DNA from: Desulfuromonas sp. AOP6
GTDB lineage: Bacteria; Desulfobacterota; Desulfuromonadia; Desulfuromonadales; SZUA-540
DNA: 64,000 nt
Direction: 5' to 3'
NCBI RefSeq assembly: GCF_009731355.2
Contig: NZ_AP022810.1
Span: 2,260,001 to 2,324,000, forward strand
Below the pieces are notes generated by a model. That model was not told where the DNA came from. It ran no database searches and was given only the letters and a program-made list of their open reading frames with translations. Both the position numbers and the translations under genes were made by a program. Below, in pieces: positions 1 through 7,857 of this stretch. Each line of letters opens with the position of its first letter. The stretch's first letter is position 1.

Positions 1-1
1 C

Positions 2-1381
2 CGGGACCAGAACGAAAAGGTCAACCTGGTCTTTGCCAAATCACCTCCGGCCCTCTTTGAGCATAAAGTCGAAATTCGCGTCGAAGACCTTGAATCTTTC
101 TTTGCCGACAATCGAGAAGAATTCCGCATTCCTGAATCAGTAGCCCTGCAGTACCTGCAGTTCGATCCCAGCCGGTACGCAGACCAGGTCATCTTTTCTG
201 ACGAAGACCTGGAAAAATACTACCGACGGCATCTGGATCTTTTTGAAATCAATGAACAGGCGAAAATTTCACACATTCTGATCAAAGCAGCGGCGGGCAC
301 CTCGACTGAATCGCTCGAGAAGAAGCGCCTGCTGGCACAGAAAATAGTGGAAGAGATTCGCGCCGGCAAAGATTTTGCTACCCTGGCCCGCAAGCACTCC
401 GATGATGCCCGCACCGCAGCCAACGGCGGTGCGATGGGCTACGTCACCCGTGATCAGCTCAACAGGGAGGTGGCTGAGGCAGCTTTCGCTCTCAAGCCCG
501 GTGATCTCAGCGAGGTCGTACAAACCTCTGAGGGTTTTCATATCATCCGCAGTGAAGGCTACATCGAGGCGGGCATAAAACCTTTTGCAGATGTGTTGGA
601 CGAAATCAAAACCGGTCTGAGAGTTGAAAAGTCACAGCAGATGGCCATGGAAGCGGCCATGGATGCCTACAACATCAACCGCAAGAGCGGCGATCTATCT
701 GCCGCCGCCGCTGCCAACAACCTTGTCCTGCAGGAAACCGGTTTCTTTTCTCGGCAGGAGGCTATCGAAGGACTCGGTACGGTCCCTGAGATTTCGGCCG
801 TAGCCTTTGCCCTGGAAGAAAAGGAACTCGGCCGCCCTGTTGTTCTCCCTGGCAAGGTCATCCTCTATGGTGTCAAGGAGAGGCGCCCCTCCCGCCTGCC
901 TGAATTGAGCGAAGTACAACGTCAGGTTGAGATGGCCTTCCGCCAAGAGAAAAGCCGCGAATTGGCACTGGAGGCCGCCAGAAAAGTGCTGAAAGGCATT
1001 GAGTCCGGTAAATCGTTATCATCCCAGGCGGCCCAGCAAGGGCTTCCCGTAGAAGAAACCGGCTTTTTCACCCGATCCTATGGGTCATTCGTTCCCCGTA
1101 TTGGCGACCTAGCTGAACTGTCTCAGGCCGCCTTCTCTCTCTCCAAAGAGAATCCGGCGGCTCCCGAGGTCTACACGTTCAACGGTCAGTACCTGGTCGC
1201 TGCCCTAAAAAACCGCCAAGAGGCTGACATGGAAGCCTTGACCCCCGCCATACGGGACACGCTTTCTGGAACGCTGCTGGCGCGAAAACAAGAGCAGAAA
1301 CTGGCAGAAACACTTAAAAACCTGCGGGAGCAATCGAAAATCACCATCGCTCCCACGATCCTTAGCGCCCTTAAAGATTAA
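2..1381 (+). CDS. PpiD/SurA-like peptidylprolyl isomerase, 5' truncated by window edge
   Basis: The open frame runs into the window with no start, so at least 459 C-terminal residues are present and the N-terminus lies upstream. The centre holds a parvulin-type rotamase domain: a KISHILIK motif, then a [12 protein letters not shown] stretch, GGAMGYV, and a [16 protein letters not shown] end. This is the usual order in PpiD, SurA and PrsA. The remaining C-terminal part repeats a pattern ending in ETGFF, suggesting a second degenerate foldase-like segment. Members of this family assist folding of exported proteins in the periplasm, either membrane-anchored (PpiD) or soluble (SurA). The anchor cannot be seen here, so the choice is open. 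purC starts 13 bases downstream and may be co-transcribed. Confidence 0.85.
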   Translation, partial: RDQNEKVNLVFAKSPPALFEHKVEIRVEDLESFFADNREEFRIPESVALQYLQFDPSRYADQVIFSDEDLEKYYRRHLDLFEINEQAKISHILIKAAAGTSTESLEKKRLLAQKIVEEIRAGKDFATLARKHSDDARTAANGGAMGYVTRDQLNREVAEAAFALKPGDLSEVVQTSEGFHIIRSEGYIEAGIKPFADVLDEIKTGLRVEKSQQMAMEAAMDAYNINRKSGDLSAAAAANNLVLQETGFFSRQEAIEGLGTVPEISAVAFALEEKELGRPVVLPGKVILYGVKERRPSRLPELSEVQRQVEMAFRQEKSRELALEAARKVLKGIESGKSLSSQAAQQGLPVEETGFFTRSYGSFVPRIGDLAELSQAAFSLSKENPAAPEVYTFNGQYLVAALKNRQEADMEALTPAIRDTLSGTLLARKQEQKLAETLKNLREQSKITIAPTILSALKD

Positions 1382-1394
1382 GAGGAGTAAGGCC

Positions 1395-2285
1395 ATGACG
1401 CCGGTCTTAATGCAAGCCAATTGCCCCGATCTCAAACTGGTAAATCGAGGCAAGGTCCGTGATATCTTCGACCTTGGTGAACATCTGCTGATTGTCACCA
1501 GCGACCGTATCTCCGCCTTCGATGTCATCATGAACGAAGGCATCCCCAACAAGGGATTTGTACTGACCCAGATTTCCAAGTTCTGGTTCGACCAGATGCA
1601 GGACATCATTCCCAATCATGTCATTGCCACCGACATGGATGATTTCCCAACGGAAACCCACAAATATCGCGACCAGCTCGAAGGGCGCAGCATGCTGGTC
1701 AAAAAGGCCAAGCCCCTGCCCGTCGAATGCATTGTGCGCGGCTACATTTCGGGTTCCGGCTGGAAGGAATACCAGAAGCAGGGGAGTATCTGCGGCATCC
1801 CCCTGCCGGCAGGAATGGTAGAAAGCCAGAAACTGCCTACTCCCATCTTCACGCCCTCCACCAAGGCTGAACTCGGCGAACACGATGAAAACATTGCCTT
1901 TGACAAGGTCGTAGAGCTTTGCGGTCTTGAGATGGCAGAGGCAGCCCGCCAAGCTACCCTGGCAATCTACGAAAGAGCACGCGACATTGCGGACGGTAAA
2001 GGCATTATCATTGCTGATACAAAATTCGAATTCGGTCTTTATGAGGGAGAATTGATCTGGATTGACGAAGCCCTCTCGCCCGACTCCTCCCGTTTCTGGC
2101 CTAAGGACCTGTACCAGCCTGGTGGTGCGCAACCGAGCTTCGACAAGCAATTCCTGAGGGACTACCTGGAAACTCTCGACTGGGGCAAAAAAGCCCCCGC
2201 CCCCAGCCTTCCCGAAGAGATCGTCCACAAAACAGGCGAGAAATACATGGAAGCTCTCACCCGGCTGACGGGGATCTCCCTGTAA
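1395..2285 (+). CDS. purC: SAICAR synthetase (phosphoribosylaminoimidazole-succinocarboxamide synthase)
   Basis: This 296-residue protein joins aspartate to CAIR with ATP to give SAICAR, a step in purine synthesis in the cytoplasm. Recognisable family stretches are [26 protein letters not shown] near the N-terminus (split: GKVRDIF, then SDRISAFD), [16 protein letters not shown] in the middle, and IADTKFEFG with [13 protein letters not shown] toward the end. Length matches the longer fungal/plant-like single-domain type common in Proteobacteria. An AGAGGAGTAAGG ribosome site precedes the ATG. It lies just after the foldase gene and ends at a strong terminator. A purine permease follows, so both neighbours serve purine supply. 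Confidence 0.97.
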   Translation: MTPVLMQANCPDLKLVNRGKVRDIFDLGEHLLIVTSDRISAFDVIMNEGIPNKGFVLTQISKFWFDQMQDIIPNHVIATDMDDFPTETHKYRDQLEGRSMLVKKAKPLPVECIVRGYISGSGWKEYQKQGSICGIPLPAGMVESQKLPTPIFTPSTKAELGEHDENIAFDKVVELCGLEMAEAARQATLAIYERARDIADGKGIIIADTKFEFGLYEGELIWIDEALSPDSSRFWPKDLYQPGGAQPSFDKQFLRDYLETLDWGKKAPAPSLPEEIVHKTGEKYMEALTRLTGISL

Positions 2286-2306
2286 AGCGACAAGCACACA
2301 ATCCTC

Positions 2307-2336
2307 AAAAGCCGGAGTTCTTCTCCGGCTTTTTCG
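2307..2336 (+). terminator. Rho-independent terminator after purC
   Basis: A perfect 7-bp stem GCCGGAG/CTCCGGC (2311-2317 with 2323-2329) with a TTCTT loop is flanked by AAAA and a T-run. It separates purC from the permease gene. Confidence 0.85.
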
Positions 2337-2402
2337 TTCCACCCTTTAATGGCGGTTTTGTCCAGGCGATACCGGCCCTATCACTCTTTTCGGAGGCACT
2401 CC

Positions 2403-3689
2403 ATGCTCGAGAAGCTGTTTCACCTGCATCAGCACGGCACCAATGTGCGCACGGAAATCACTGCCGGCGCCACCACCTTTCTCACGGGGGCCTACATCAT
2501 CTTCGTTCACCCCTCCATGCTGGCGCAGGCTGGCATGGATAAAGGGGCGCTGACCACCGTAACCTGCCTGGCAGCAGCGCTGGCCACTCTGCTAGTGGCT
2601 CTGTGGGCCAATGCCCCTCTCATGATGGCCCCAGGAATGGGACTCAACGCTTTCTTCACCTACGCCCTGGTCCTTGGACAAGGCGTTCCCTGGCAAACAG
2701 CCCTCGGTGTGGTCTTCCTATCCGGCGTCTTCTTTCTCATTCTCACCTGGTTGGGTGTGCGGGAGCGCATCGTACATGCCATTCCCCTGTCTCTACGCTT
2801 GGCCACATCGGTTGGCATCGGACTGTTTATTGCCTTCATCGGCATGCAGAATCTCGGGCTGATTGTTAAAAGCGAGGCGGTCCTCGTTCAACTGGGCACC
2901 TTCACTCCCATGGCTATCCTTGGACTCATCGGTCTTTTGCTGGCTATCATCCTGGAAGTCCGCCGCGTTCGCGGCTCCATCCTGCTGGCGATTCTTATTA
3001 CGACGGCAATCGGCATGATTCTGAAAATATCCCCGCTGCCCAGCGCCTTGATCGCCATCCCCCCCTCTCCGGCTCCCCTCGCCTTTCAGCTGGACATACT
3101 GGCTGCTCTTAAAATTTCCATGTGGGCCAGTATTTTTTCTTTCATGTTTGTCGACCTTTTTGACAGCCTGGGAACCATGCTGGCAGTCTGCCGCGAGGCT
3201 GGCATGGCTGACAAGGACGGGAACATTCCTGGACTGCCAAAAATGCTTACAGCAGACGCCATGGCGACCATAGGCGGTGCTCTGCTGGGAACAAGCACAA
3301 CCACGACCTATGTTGAATCGGCCAGCGGAGTTTCCGACGGCGGTCGCACCGGCCTTACCAGCGTCGTCACCGCACTCCTTTTTCTCCTGGCCCTTTTTTT
3401 TACGCCGGTCATCGCCTCCGTACCTGCTTACGCCACGGCGCCTGCCTTGATCCTGGTGGGAATATTCATGATGCGCGGCATCGGTCAGGTTGATTTTTAT
3501 CAATTTGAAGAAGGAGCTCCGGCCTTTCTGACATTCATTCTGATGCCACTAACCTACTCCATCGCCACCGGGCTTGCCTTCGGTCTCATGTCTTATGTTC
3601 TCATCAAGCTTTGCCTTGGCAAGATTCGCCAGTGTGACCCCTTCCTGATAGGAGCCGCTGTCTTTTCCCTGGTCAGCCTGACCCTATAA
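2403..3689 (+). CDS. NCS2-family purine permease (adenine/guanine/hypoxanthine type)
   Basis: The 428-residue product has about a dozen hydrophobic segments and matches the AzgA/GhxP/AdeP branch of NCS2 nucleobase-proton symporters. Family signatures visible are ITAGATTFLTGAYIIFVHPS at the N-terminus, MMAPGMGLNAFFTY, and the GTSTTTTYVESASGVSDGGR block, which forms part of the substrate site in this branch. I start at ATG 2403 because CGGAGG lies seven bases before it; the frame is open upstream to 2349 but without a ribosome site. It probably imports adenine, guanine or hypoxanthine across the inner membrane. The precise substrate cannot be read from sequence. Confidence 0.9.
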   Translation: MLEKLFHLHQHGTNVRTEITAGATTFLTGAYIIFVHPSMLAQAGMDKGALTTVTCLAAALATLLVALWANAPLMMAPGMGLNAFFTYALVLGQGVPWQTALGVVFLSGVFFLILTWLGVRERIVHAIPLSLRLATSVGIGLFIAFIGMQNLGLIVKSEAVLVQLGTFTPMAILGLIGLLLAIILEVRRVRGSILLAILITTAIGMILKISPLPSALIAIPPSPAPLAFQLDILAALKISMWASIFSFMFVDLFDSLGTMLAVCREAGMADKDGNIPGLPKMLTADAMATIGGALLGTSTTTTYVESASGVSDGGRTGLTSVVTALLFLLALFFTPVIASVPAYATAPALILVGIFMMRGIGQVDFYQFEEGAPAFLTFILMPLTYSIATGLAFGLMSYVLIKLCLGKIRQCDPFLIGAAVFSLVSLTL

Positions 3690-3745
3690 GCGCCAGCTGA
3701 ATCTCAAAGCAAAGAGGACCCACAGAAAATATATTAAAAAACCTG

Positions 3746-3775
3746 TTGACAGTCATCGATCCGTTTTGATATAAA
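3746..3775 (+). promoter_or_regulatory. Sigma-70-type promoter of tRNA-Ala
   Basis: TTGACA (3746-3751) and TATAAA (3770-3775) are separated by 18 bases. The tRNA begins 15 bases downstream of the -10. Confidence 0.75.
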
Positions 3776-3790
3776 GTGCTCCGTCAACAA

Positions 3791-3866
<76 letters not shown>

Positions 3867-3873
3867 AATAGAA

Positions 3874-3906
3874 AAGGCCTGCGATTCACTTCGCAGGCCT
3901 TTTTTG
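3874..3906 (+). terminator. Terminator of tRNA-Ala
   Basis: Stem AAGGCCTGCGA with TCGCAGGCCTT around a six-base loop, followed by six or more T. Confidence 0.9.
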
Positions 3907-3936
3907 TATCTAAGAGCCGGATAGGCTAGAAAAGCA

Positions 3937-4037
3937 TTGACTAATAATTTTCTAATCTTTTATTATACACCTCGAAAGACACAGAATGGTTGTACCTGTT
4001 ATGCCCCCGGTGTTCACTCACCGGGGGACTTTTTTTA
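3937..4037 (+). ncRNA. Candidate short transcript (promoter plus terminator, no ORF)
   Basis: TTGACT (3937-3942) and TATTAT (3961-3966), 18 bases apart, form a promoter-like pair. About 65 bases later a strong hairpin, CCCCCGGTG with CACCGGGGG, is followed by a T-run ending at 4037. The span between has no convincing reading frame. This is the arrangement of a small RNA of roughly 65 nt starting near 3973. It could equally be a remnant of a lost gene or an unrelated terminator. Both the promoter and the RNA are inferred. Confidence 0.4.
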
Positions 4038-4071
4038 GATTATTCGGGATTCTTCAGTACAGGTGAAAAAG

Positions 4072-4100
4072 AAGGGCCCCACACCATGCGGGGCCCTTTT
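4072..4100 (+). terminator. GC-rich hairpin with T-run in the tRNA-Ala to tRNA-Leu spacer
   Basis: GGGCCCC (4074-4080) pairs with GGGGCCC (4090-4096), followed by TTTT. No gene is recognised just upstream, so what it terminates is unclear. The rest of 4101-4254 shows nothing I can identify. Confidence 0.5.
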
Positions 4101-4254
4101 GCTCGCGGGGCTTTGTTCGCAAGCAATGCATGGGCAACCTTACCAAAAAAATCAAAAGATGGATATCAGGAATTTCCTGATGTCACCAGTAGCACTTCCC
4201 CTTTGCTGACGGCCAGCGACCTTCCTGTTTTTTTCGCCTAAACGCTCAATTCCC

Positions 4255-4283
4255 TTGACCGTCGCCGCATATATTCCTATAAT
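4255..4283 (+). promoter_or_regulatory. Sigma-70-type promoter of tRNA-Leu
   Basis: TTGACC (4255-4260), a 17-base spacer and a consensus TATAAT (4278-4283), placed 12 bases before the tRNA. Confidence 0.85.
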
Positions 4284-4295
4284 TCACTCCGCTTT

Positions 4296-4381
4296 GCCGA
4301 AGTGGTGGAATTGGTAGACACGTCGGTCTCAAAAACCGATGGCTTCTGGCCGTGCCGGTTCGATTCCGGCCTTCGGCACCA
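4296..4381 (+). tRNA. tRNA-Leu (anticodon CAA), integration target of the element
   Basis: An 86-nt class II tRNA with acceptor stem GCCGAAG/CTTCGGC, anticodon loop CTCAAAA (anticodon CAA, reading UUG), a variable arm and encoded CCA. Its 3' half from 4325 is duplicated at 22637, so the gene stayed intact on integration. The element sits immediately downstream. Confidence 0.96.
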
Positions 4382-4388
4382 CAGCAAA
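4325..4388 (+). repeat. attL: 64-bp direct repeat, left end of the element
   Basis: Identical base for base to 22637-22700. It runs from the 5' strand of the tRNA-Leu anticodon stem through CCA into seven bases past the tRNA. The sequences differ on both sides of the matched block. Confidence 0.93.
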
Positions 4389-4390
4389 AA

Positions 4391-4428
4391 CAAGGGGTTA
4401 CGCTTCAATGCGTAGCCCCTTTCTTTTT
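4391..4428 (+). terminator. Element-borne terminator behind tRNA-Leu
   Basis: GGGGTTACGC (4394-4403) pairs with GCGTAGCCCC (4410-4419) around TTCAAT, followed by TTTCTTTTT. It lies inside the element and stands in for the host terminator, which integration moved to 22705. Confidence 0.85.
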
Positions 4429-4442
4429 GGTCCTTGTGTTTT

Positions 4443-4460
4443 TGGGACATTTTTGGGACA
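4443..4460 (+). promoter_or_regulatory. Left pair of TGGGACA boxes, candidate integrase arm sites
   Basis: TGGGACA at 4443-4449 and 4454-4460, each preceded by TTT and 11 bp apart. The same pair, same orientation and same 11-bp phase, recurs at 22537-22554 near the other end. Arm-type binding by Int or Xis is inferred from placement only. Confidence 0.5.
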
Positions 4461-4497
4461 ATGGCCCTAGTTTGGGGTCAACAAAATGGAGGCTCAA

Positions 4498-5469
4498 ATG
4501 GCTTCAATCCGCAAAAGAGGTCCCTATCAATGGCAAGTTAAAATCCGCCGTCGGGGATATCCTCTCCAGTCAAAAACATTCGAGACCGAAGATGACGCCA
4601 AAAAATGGGCGCGGCTTATTGAAAGCGAAATGGACCGGGGAATATTCGTTTCTCAAGCCGAAGCAGAGCGCACTACCCTTGCCGACGCCCTGGACCGATA
4701 CCGCAGAGAGATCACCCCGGGCAAAAAAGGCGGAAAGCAGGAGAACAGCAGAATAAACATTCTTTCAAAAACCTCTCTCGCGCCCCGCTTTCTTGCCACC
4801 ATTAAAGGTTCTGATATTGCCAAATATCGGGACGAAAGACTTCTAGAGCGAAGTCCTATCACGGTTAATAATGAGCTGATTCTTTTATCTCACCTGTTCA
4901 CTGTTGCCAGAAAAGAATGGGGCTTAGAAGGGCTGAGAAACCCTGTAAGCGATATCCGCAAGCCGAAACAGCCGGCAGGCAGGGAAAGAAGACTGCTGCC
5001 TGGCGAGGAAGAACAGTTGCTCAAATCTGCCCCCGTTAAACTTCGCCCGATTATTGTCCTGGCTCTTGAGACCGCTATGCGTCTAGGTGAACTTACTGAA
5101 TTAAACTGGAACAACGTGGATCTCACCCGGAAGATTGCTCACCTCACGGAGACAAAAAACGGATCCGCACGAACGGTTCCTCTTTCTTCAAGGGCAATTC
5201 TTGAATTAAAGGCTATCCCCCGCCGCCTGGACGGGAAAGTTTTCGGCTATTCTTCGAACACATCCAGCAAGGCTTTTGCTGCACTGGTCAAAAACCTAAA
5301 GCTGGAAGATCTCCGGTTTCATGATCTGCGCCACGAGGCCACCAGCCGCCTTTTTGAAAAAGGGTTGAATCCGATGGAAGTGGCAAGCATTACTGGGCAT
5401 AAAACATTGCAGATGCTGCAAAGGTATACCCACCTCCGCGCAGAGGATTTGGCCGTCAAGCTGGGGTAA
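4498..5469 (+). CDS. Tyrosine recombinase/integrase of the element
   Basis: This 323-residue site-specific recombinase should insert and excise the element at tRNA-Leu. The N-terminal part (about 1-50) looks like an arm-binding domain, 60-155 like a SAM-like core-binding domain, and 165-323 like the catalytic domain. All catalytic residues are visible: Arg195 in AMRLGEL, Lys220, His275 and Arg278 in HDLRH, His301 in TGHK, and nucleophile Tyr310 in RYTHL. An in-frame ATG exists at 4486, but GGAGG at 4488-4492 lies five bases before ATG 4498, so the shorter start is chosen. The gene directly adjoins attL, as is usual for tRNA-targeting integrases. Confidence 0.95.
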   Translation: MASIRKRGPYQWQVKIRRRGYPLQSKTFETEDDAKKWARLIESEMDRGIFVSQAEAERTTLADALDRYRREITPGKKGGKQENSRINILSKTSLAPRFLATIKGSDIAKYRDERLLERSPITVNNELILLSHLFTVARKEWGLEGLRNPVSDIRKPKQPAGRERRLLPGEEEQLLKSAPVKLRPIIVLALETAMRLGELTELNWNNVDLTRKIAHLTETKNGSARTVPLSSRAILELKAIPRRLDGKVFGYSSNTSSKAFAALVKNLKLEDLRFHDLRHEATSRLFEKGLNPMEVASITGHKTLQMLQRYTHLRAEDLAVKLG

Positions 5470-5549
5470 AAAACAGCCCTTTCTTTCCTTGACCCAGATC
5501 CTCCCGGCAAGGTAAAAGAAGCTTGAAGCTTTATTTTTTTATGCAGTGT

Positions 5550-5561
5550 ACTGTATACAGT
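5550..5561. promoter_or_regulatory. Palindromic operator candidate before the methyltransferase gene
   Basis: ACTGTATACAGT is a perfect 12-bp palindrome 24 bases before the chosen ATG. The flank reads TACAGTGCAA, close to the TATAGTGCAA boxes at 7866-7975. An 11-bp core (CTGTATACAGT) also occurs upstream of gltA at 29929. A regulator-binding role is inferred. Confidence 0.45.
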
Positions 5562-5584
5562 GCAAAACACAGGGGCGTTATTTT

Positions 5585-6538
5585 ATGCAGTTTACATCTT
5601 TAGAAATCTGTGCGGGTGCTGGTGGCCAAGCTCTCGGCTTGGAATTGGCAGGCTTCGGACATGCGGCACTAGTGGAAATAGAACCCCCCGCCTGCGCTAC
5701 TCTTCGTTTAAACAGACCATCCTGGAATGTCATTGAAGGCGACTTGAGGGCTTTTGACGGTACCCCTTACAAAGGTATTGACCTGTTAGCGGGAGGGGTT
5801 CCGTGTCCTCCCTTCTCAAAAGCAGGCAAGCAGCTTGGGGCAGAAGATGAACGCGACCTGTTCCCGGAAGCGATCCGTCTTGTAGACGAGTGCAGGCCCA
5901 AAGCTGTGATGCTCGAAAATGTCAGAGGGCTTCTGGATGCAGTATTTGATGACTACCGGAATAAGGTTGAAAAACAGCTTAAAAAACTAGGATATGTTCC
6001 AGGCTGGAAACTTCTGAATGCTTCTGATTTTGGAGTTTCTCAGTTGCGGCCTCGCGTTGTATTTGTAGGAATCCGAAAAGATTTCTCGGAAAAATTCACC
6101 TGGCCCAAAGGACCTGACGCCCCCCCCTTGACAGTCGGGGAGCTTCTTCATGACCTCATGAAAGAAAACGGATGGAAAGGCGCTGATCGCTGGCGGGAGC
6201 AGGCTAGCAGTATTGCCCCCACGCTTGTCGGTGGTTCCAAAAAGCATGGAGGCCCAGATCTTGGCCCAACGCGTGCTAAGCGTGCCTGGGCAAGTCTTGG
6301 CGTTGATGGCATGGGGCTTTGGGATGAGGCTCCACCTAAAGACTTCGTCGGAATGCCTCGACTGACTCCCCGGATGACGGCAAGAATCCAAGGCTTCCCA
6401 GACACCTGGCTTTTTTATGGCAGAAAAACAGCCACATACCGCCAGATTGGCAACGCATTCCCTCCCCCGGTTGCTAAAGCGGTTGCGGGGCAGATTTTTG
6501 CAGCCCTTTCAACCAATCGCATTTTCAAGGTAGCCTAA
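5585..6538 (+). CDS. DNA (cytosine-5) methyltransferase, modification subunit of NgoMIV-like system
   Basis: The 317-residue protein carries the ordered C5-methyltransferase motifs: LEICAGAGGQALGLELAG (motif I, AdoMet site), GGVPCPPFSKAGKQ with catalytic Cys74 (motif IV, here PCPPFS, not PCQxFS), ENVRG (motif VI), QLRPRVVFVG (motif VIII), then a variable target-recognition region. The end has QIGNAFPPPVA (motif X). It should methylate a cytosine in the site cut by the neighbouring enzyme and so protect the host. I use ATG 5585; the longer frame starts at a GTG at 5546 overlapping the palindromic operator. Its stop overlaps the next ATG by one base, indicating coupled translation. Confidence 0.93.
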   Translation: MQFTSLEICAGAGGQALGLELAGFGHAALVEIEPPACATLRLNRPSWNVIEGDLRAFDGTPYKGIDLLAGGVPCPPFSKAGKQLGAEDERDLFPEAIRLVDECRPKAVMLENVRGLLDAVFDDYRNKVEKQLKKLGYVPGWKLLNASDFGVSQLRPRVVFVGIRKDFSEKFTWPKGPDAPPLTVGELLHDLMKENGWKGADRWREQASSIAPTLVGGSKKHGGPDLGPTRAKRAWASLGVDGMGLWDEAPPKDFVGMPRLTPRMTARIQGFPDTWLFYGRKTATYRQIGNAFPPPVAKAVAGQIFAALSTNRIFKVA

Positions 6539-7401
6539 TGACTTCACTATCCCAATTTGCGGCGGCCAGAAAAGCTTTCCACGCTTCACTTTTGACTAAT
6601 TTGCTTACAATCAACGCAAAGGGCGTCCCCAGCAATGCAGACGGAAGTAACACAGCAAGTATTAGAATTGCCAGGGGTATTGCCGATCTCCTAAAAGCAG
6701 AAACAACAGGAGATCGAATGCCGGGGCAGACTTCGGGAAACCATTTTGAAAGCCTTTGTGCCGATTTTGTACAAAGAACCTTTTTAAAGCTTGGCCATCT
6801 CCGGCCCGGCGCATGGGACGTTCATCAAGTAACCGGACGAAACCGGCTTGAAATTGCCAAGTACGAGCAGTATTCACATCTCGTCGCCCTTGATCGCGCA
6901 GCAAAAAACGATTCAGAACTTGCAGCGGCACTGGGAAGTGATTACACAATTACGCCAGACATCGTTGTCGTCCGTGGTACAGAGGAGGATGAACGCATAA
7001 ACGTCCCCAGTCTTCTTGTAGACAACGACGTTACAACTCTTGCAAGTCTTCGGAAAATAAACGGCGGCCTTCCGCTCCTCCATGCAAGCATCTCTTGCAA
7101 ATGGACCATTAGGAGTGACCGTGCACAAAACGCCAGATCAGAAGCCCTCAACCTGGTCAGGAACAGAAAAGGCAGACTTCCTCATATAGTAGTCGTAACA
7201 GCGGAACCAACACCTAGTCGTCTTGCTTCCATTGCCTTGGGCACTGGAGATATAGACTGCGTTTATCATTTCGCGCTTTATGAATTACAGGAAACGGTTA
7301 AATCTCTCGGCATGGAGGACGCCGCCGACATGCTGGCAGTCATGGTGAGCGGGGACCGGTTAAAAGATATTTCCGATCTTCCTCTTGACCTTGCTGTTTG
7401 A
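6538..7401 (+). CDS. NgoMIV-like type II restriction endonuclease
   Basis: At 287 residues this is almost the exact length of R.NgoMIV (286), a tetrameric enzyme cutting GCCGGC. Active-site residues known for NgoMIV appear shifted by only one: Glu71, Asp141 (TPDIVVV), Ser186/Cys187/Lys188 in SISCKWTIR, and Glu202. The following IRSDRAQN block (192-195) corresponds to the Arg/Asp region that reads the CCGG core in this enzyme group. The same-site partnership with the upstream C5 methyltransferase fits. GCCGGC specificity is inferred from similarity recalled from memory and is not proven. On a mobile element such a pair also works as an addiction module. Confidence 0.88.
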   Translation: MTSLSQFAAARKAFHASLLTNLLTINAKGVPSNADGSNTASIRIARGIADLLKAETTGDRMPGQTSGNHFESLCADFVQRTFLKLGHLRPGAWDVHQVTGRNRLEIAKYEQYSHLVALDRAAKNDSELAAALGSDYTITPDIVVVRGTEEDERINVPSLLVDNDVTTLASLRKINGGLPLLHASISCKWTIRSDRAQNARSEALNLVRNRKGRLPHIVVVTAEPTPSRLASIALGTGDIDCVYHFALYELQETVKSLGMEDAADMLAVMVSGDRLKDISDLPLDLAV

Positions 7402-7442
7402 GACTTTACTGTGGGGAGCATCACCCGAACCAGAACAGAAAA

Positions 7443-7488
7443 GAAAAGAAAAGGGGCTTGCAGAAATGCAGGCCCCTTTTCTTTTCTG
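7443..7488. terminator. Bidirectional terminator after the restriction gene
   Basis: A long stem built from GAAAAGAAAAGGGGCTTGCA and TGCAGGCCCCTTTTC around a GAAA loop, with T-rich sequence on the right. It separates the rightward R-M operon from the leftward genes. Confidence 0.85.
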
Positions 7489-7491
7489 TCT

Positions 7492-7619
7492 GACCAGTCC
7501 AGCACAGCAGGGGTTGACTAGTCGGGCAAGGTTTTGTCTGTCTAGTCCAGTTGCTTTGTGGTTGACTAGTCGGGGTGGTTTTGGGTGGACTAGTCTAGTT
7601 GCTCCTACTGTGACTAGTC
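7492..7619. repeat. Six 8-bp palindromic boxes at an exact 24-bp period
   Basis: GACTAGTC or one-base variants start at 7492 (GACCAGTC), 7516, 7540 (GTCTAGTC), 7564, 7588 and 7612. Spacers also alternate: even units carry GGG then GGTTTTG, odd units carry CAG or TAG then often TTGCT, giving a 48-bp super-repeat. It lies between convergent transcripts, and the last box overlaps the stop codon of the small gene at 7614. An iteron, centromere-like or oriT-linked role is possible. Confidence 0.8.
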
Positions 7620-7817
7620 CACGTCTTTCAAGATTGACTCTATCCCATCGAGTAGCGCCCGCGAGTTCTCGTAAACCCAGTCCCGGGCGTCGCTGTGTCC
7701 GGCGGCCTCTATGGCCCTTTTTAGGCCGTCCTGGTGCTCTCTGGCCGCTTTCGGGTTTTTCAGGGCAAGGTTTCTGCCGATCTCAAAGCCTCTCCGGTAG
7801 TTCTCCTTCTGCTCCAT
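7614..7817 (-). CDS. Small hypothetical protein, paralogue of the product of 8107-8322
   Basis: A 67-residue charged, probably helical protein with a clear GGAGG ribosome site nine bases or so before ATG. I do not recognise a family. It shares with the neighbouring 71-residue protein the pattern MEQ-E, a GR/IGxxLA-x-NPxxAR segment, QD-x-L-x-RA, and an ending with L-x-GI-x-S-x-L. Their leaders are also alike (ATTGA-x-x-AATGGA-x-CAG). This suggests a local duplication. It is the last gene of the leftward array, preceded by three operator-like boxes and followed by the 24-bp array. The low-complexity rightward frame over the same region is a shadow. Confidence 0.7.
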   Translation of the reverse strand: MEQKENYRRGFEIGRNLALKNPKAAREHQDGLKRAIEAAGHSDARDWVYENSRALLDGIESILKDVD

Positions 7818-7857
7818 TCTTCAATTGACCTCCTTTTTCGGTGGTGGTGGTGGAATT

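Noticed and set aside
7492-7619. CRISPR array
   Set aside because: Only eight bases of each 24-bp unit are conserved, spacers are alternating repeats and no cas genes are present.
7385-7828. Rightward 147-residue frame with an eight-residue periodic pattern
   Set aside because: The periodicity follows from the 24-bp DNA array. It crosses a strong terminator and lies opposite the better-supported 67-residue gene.
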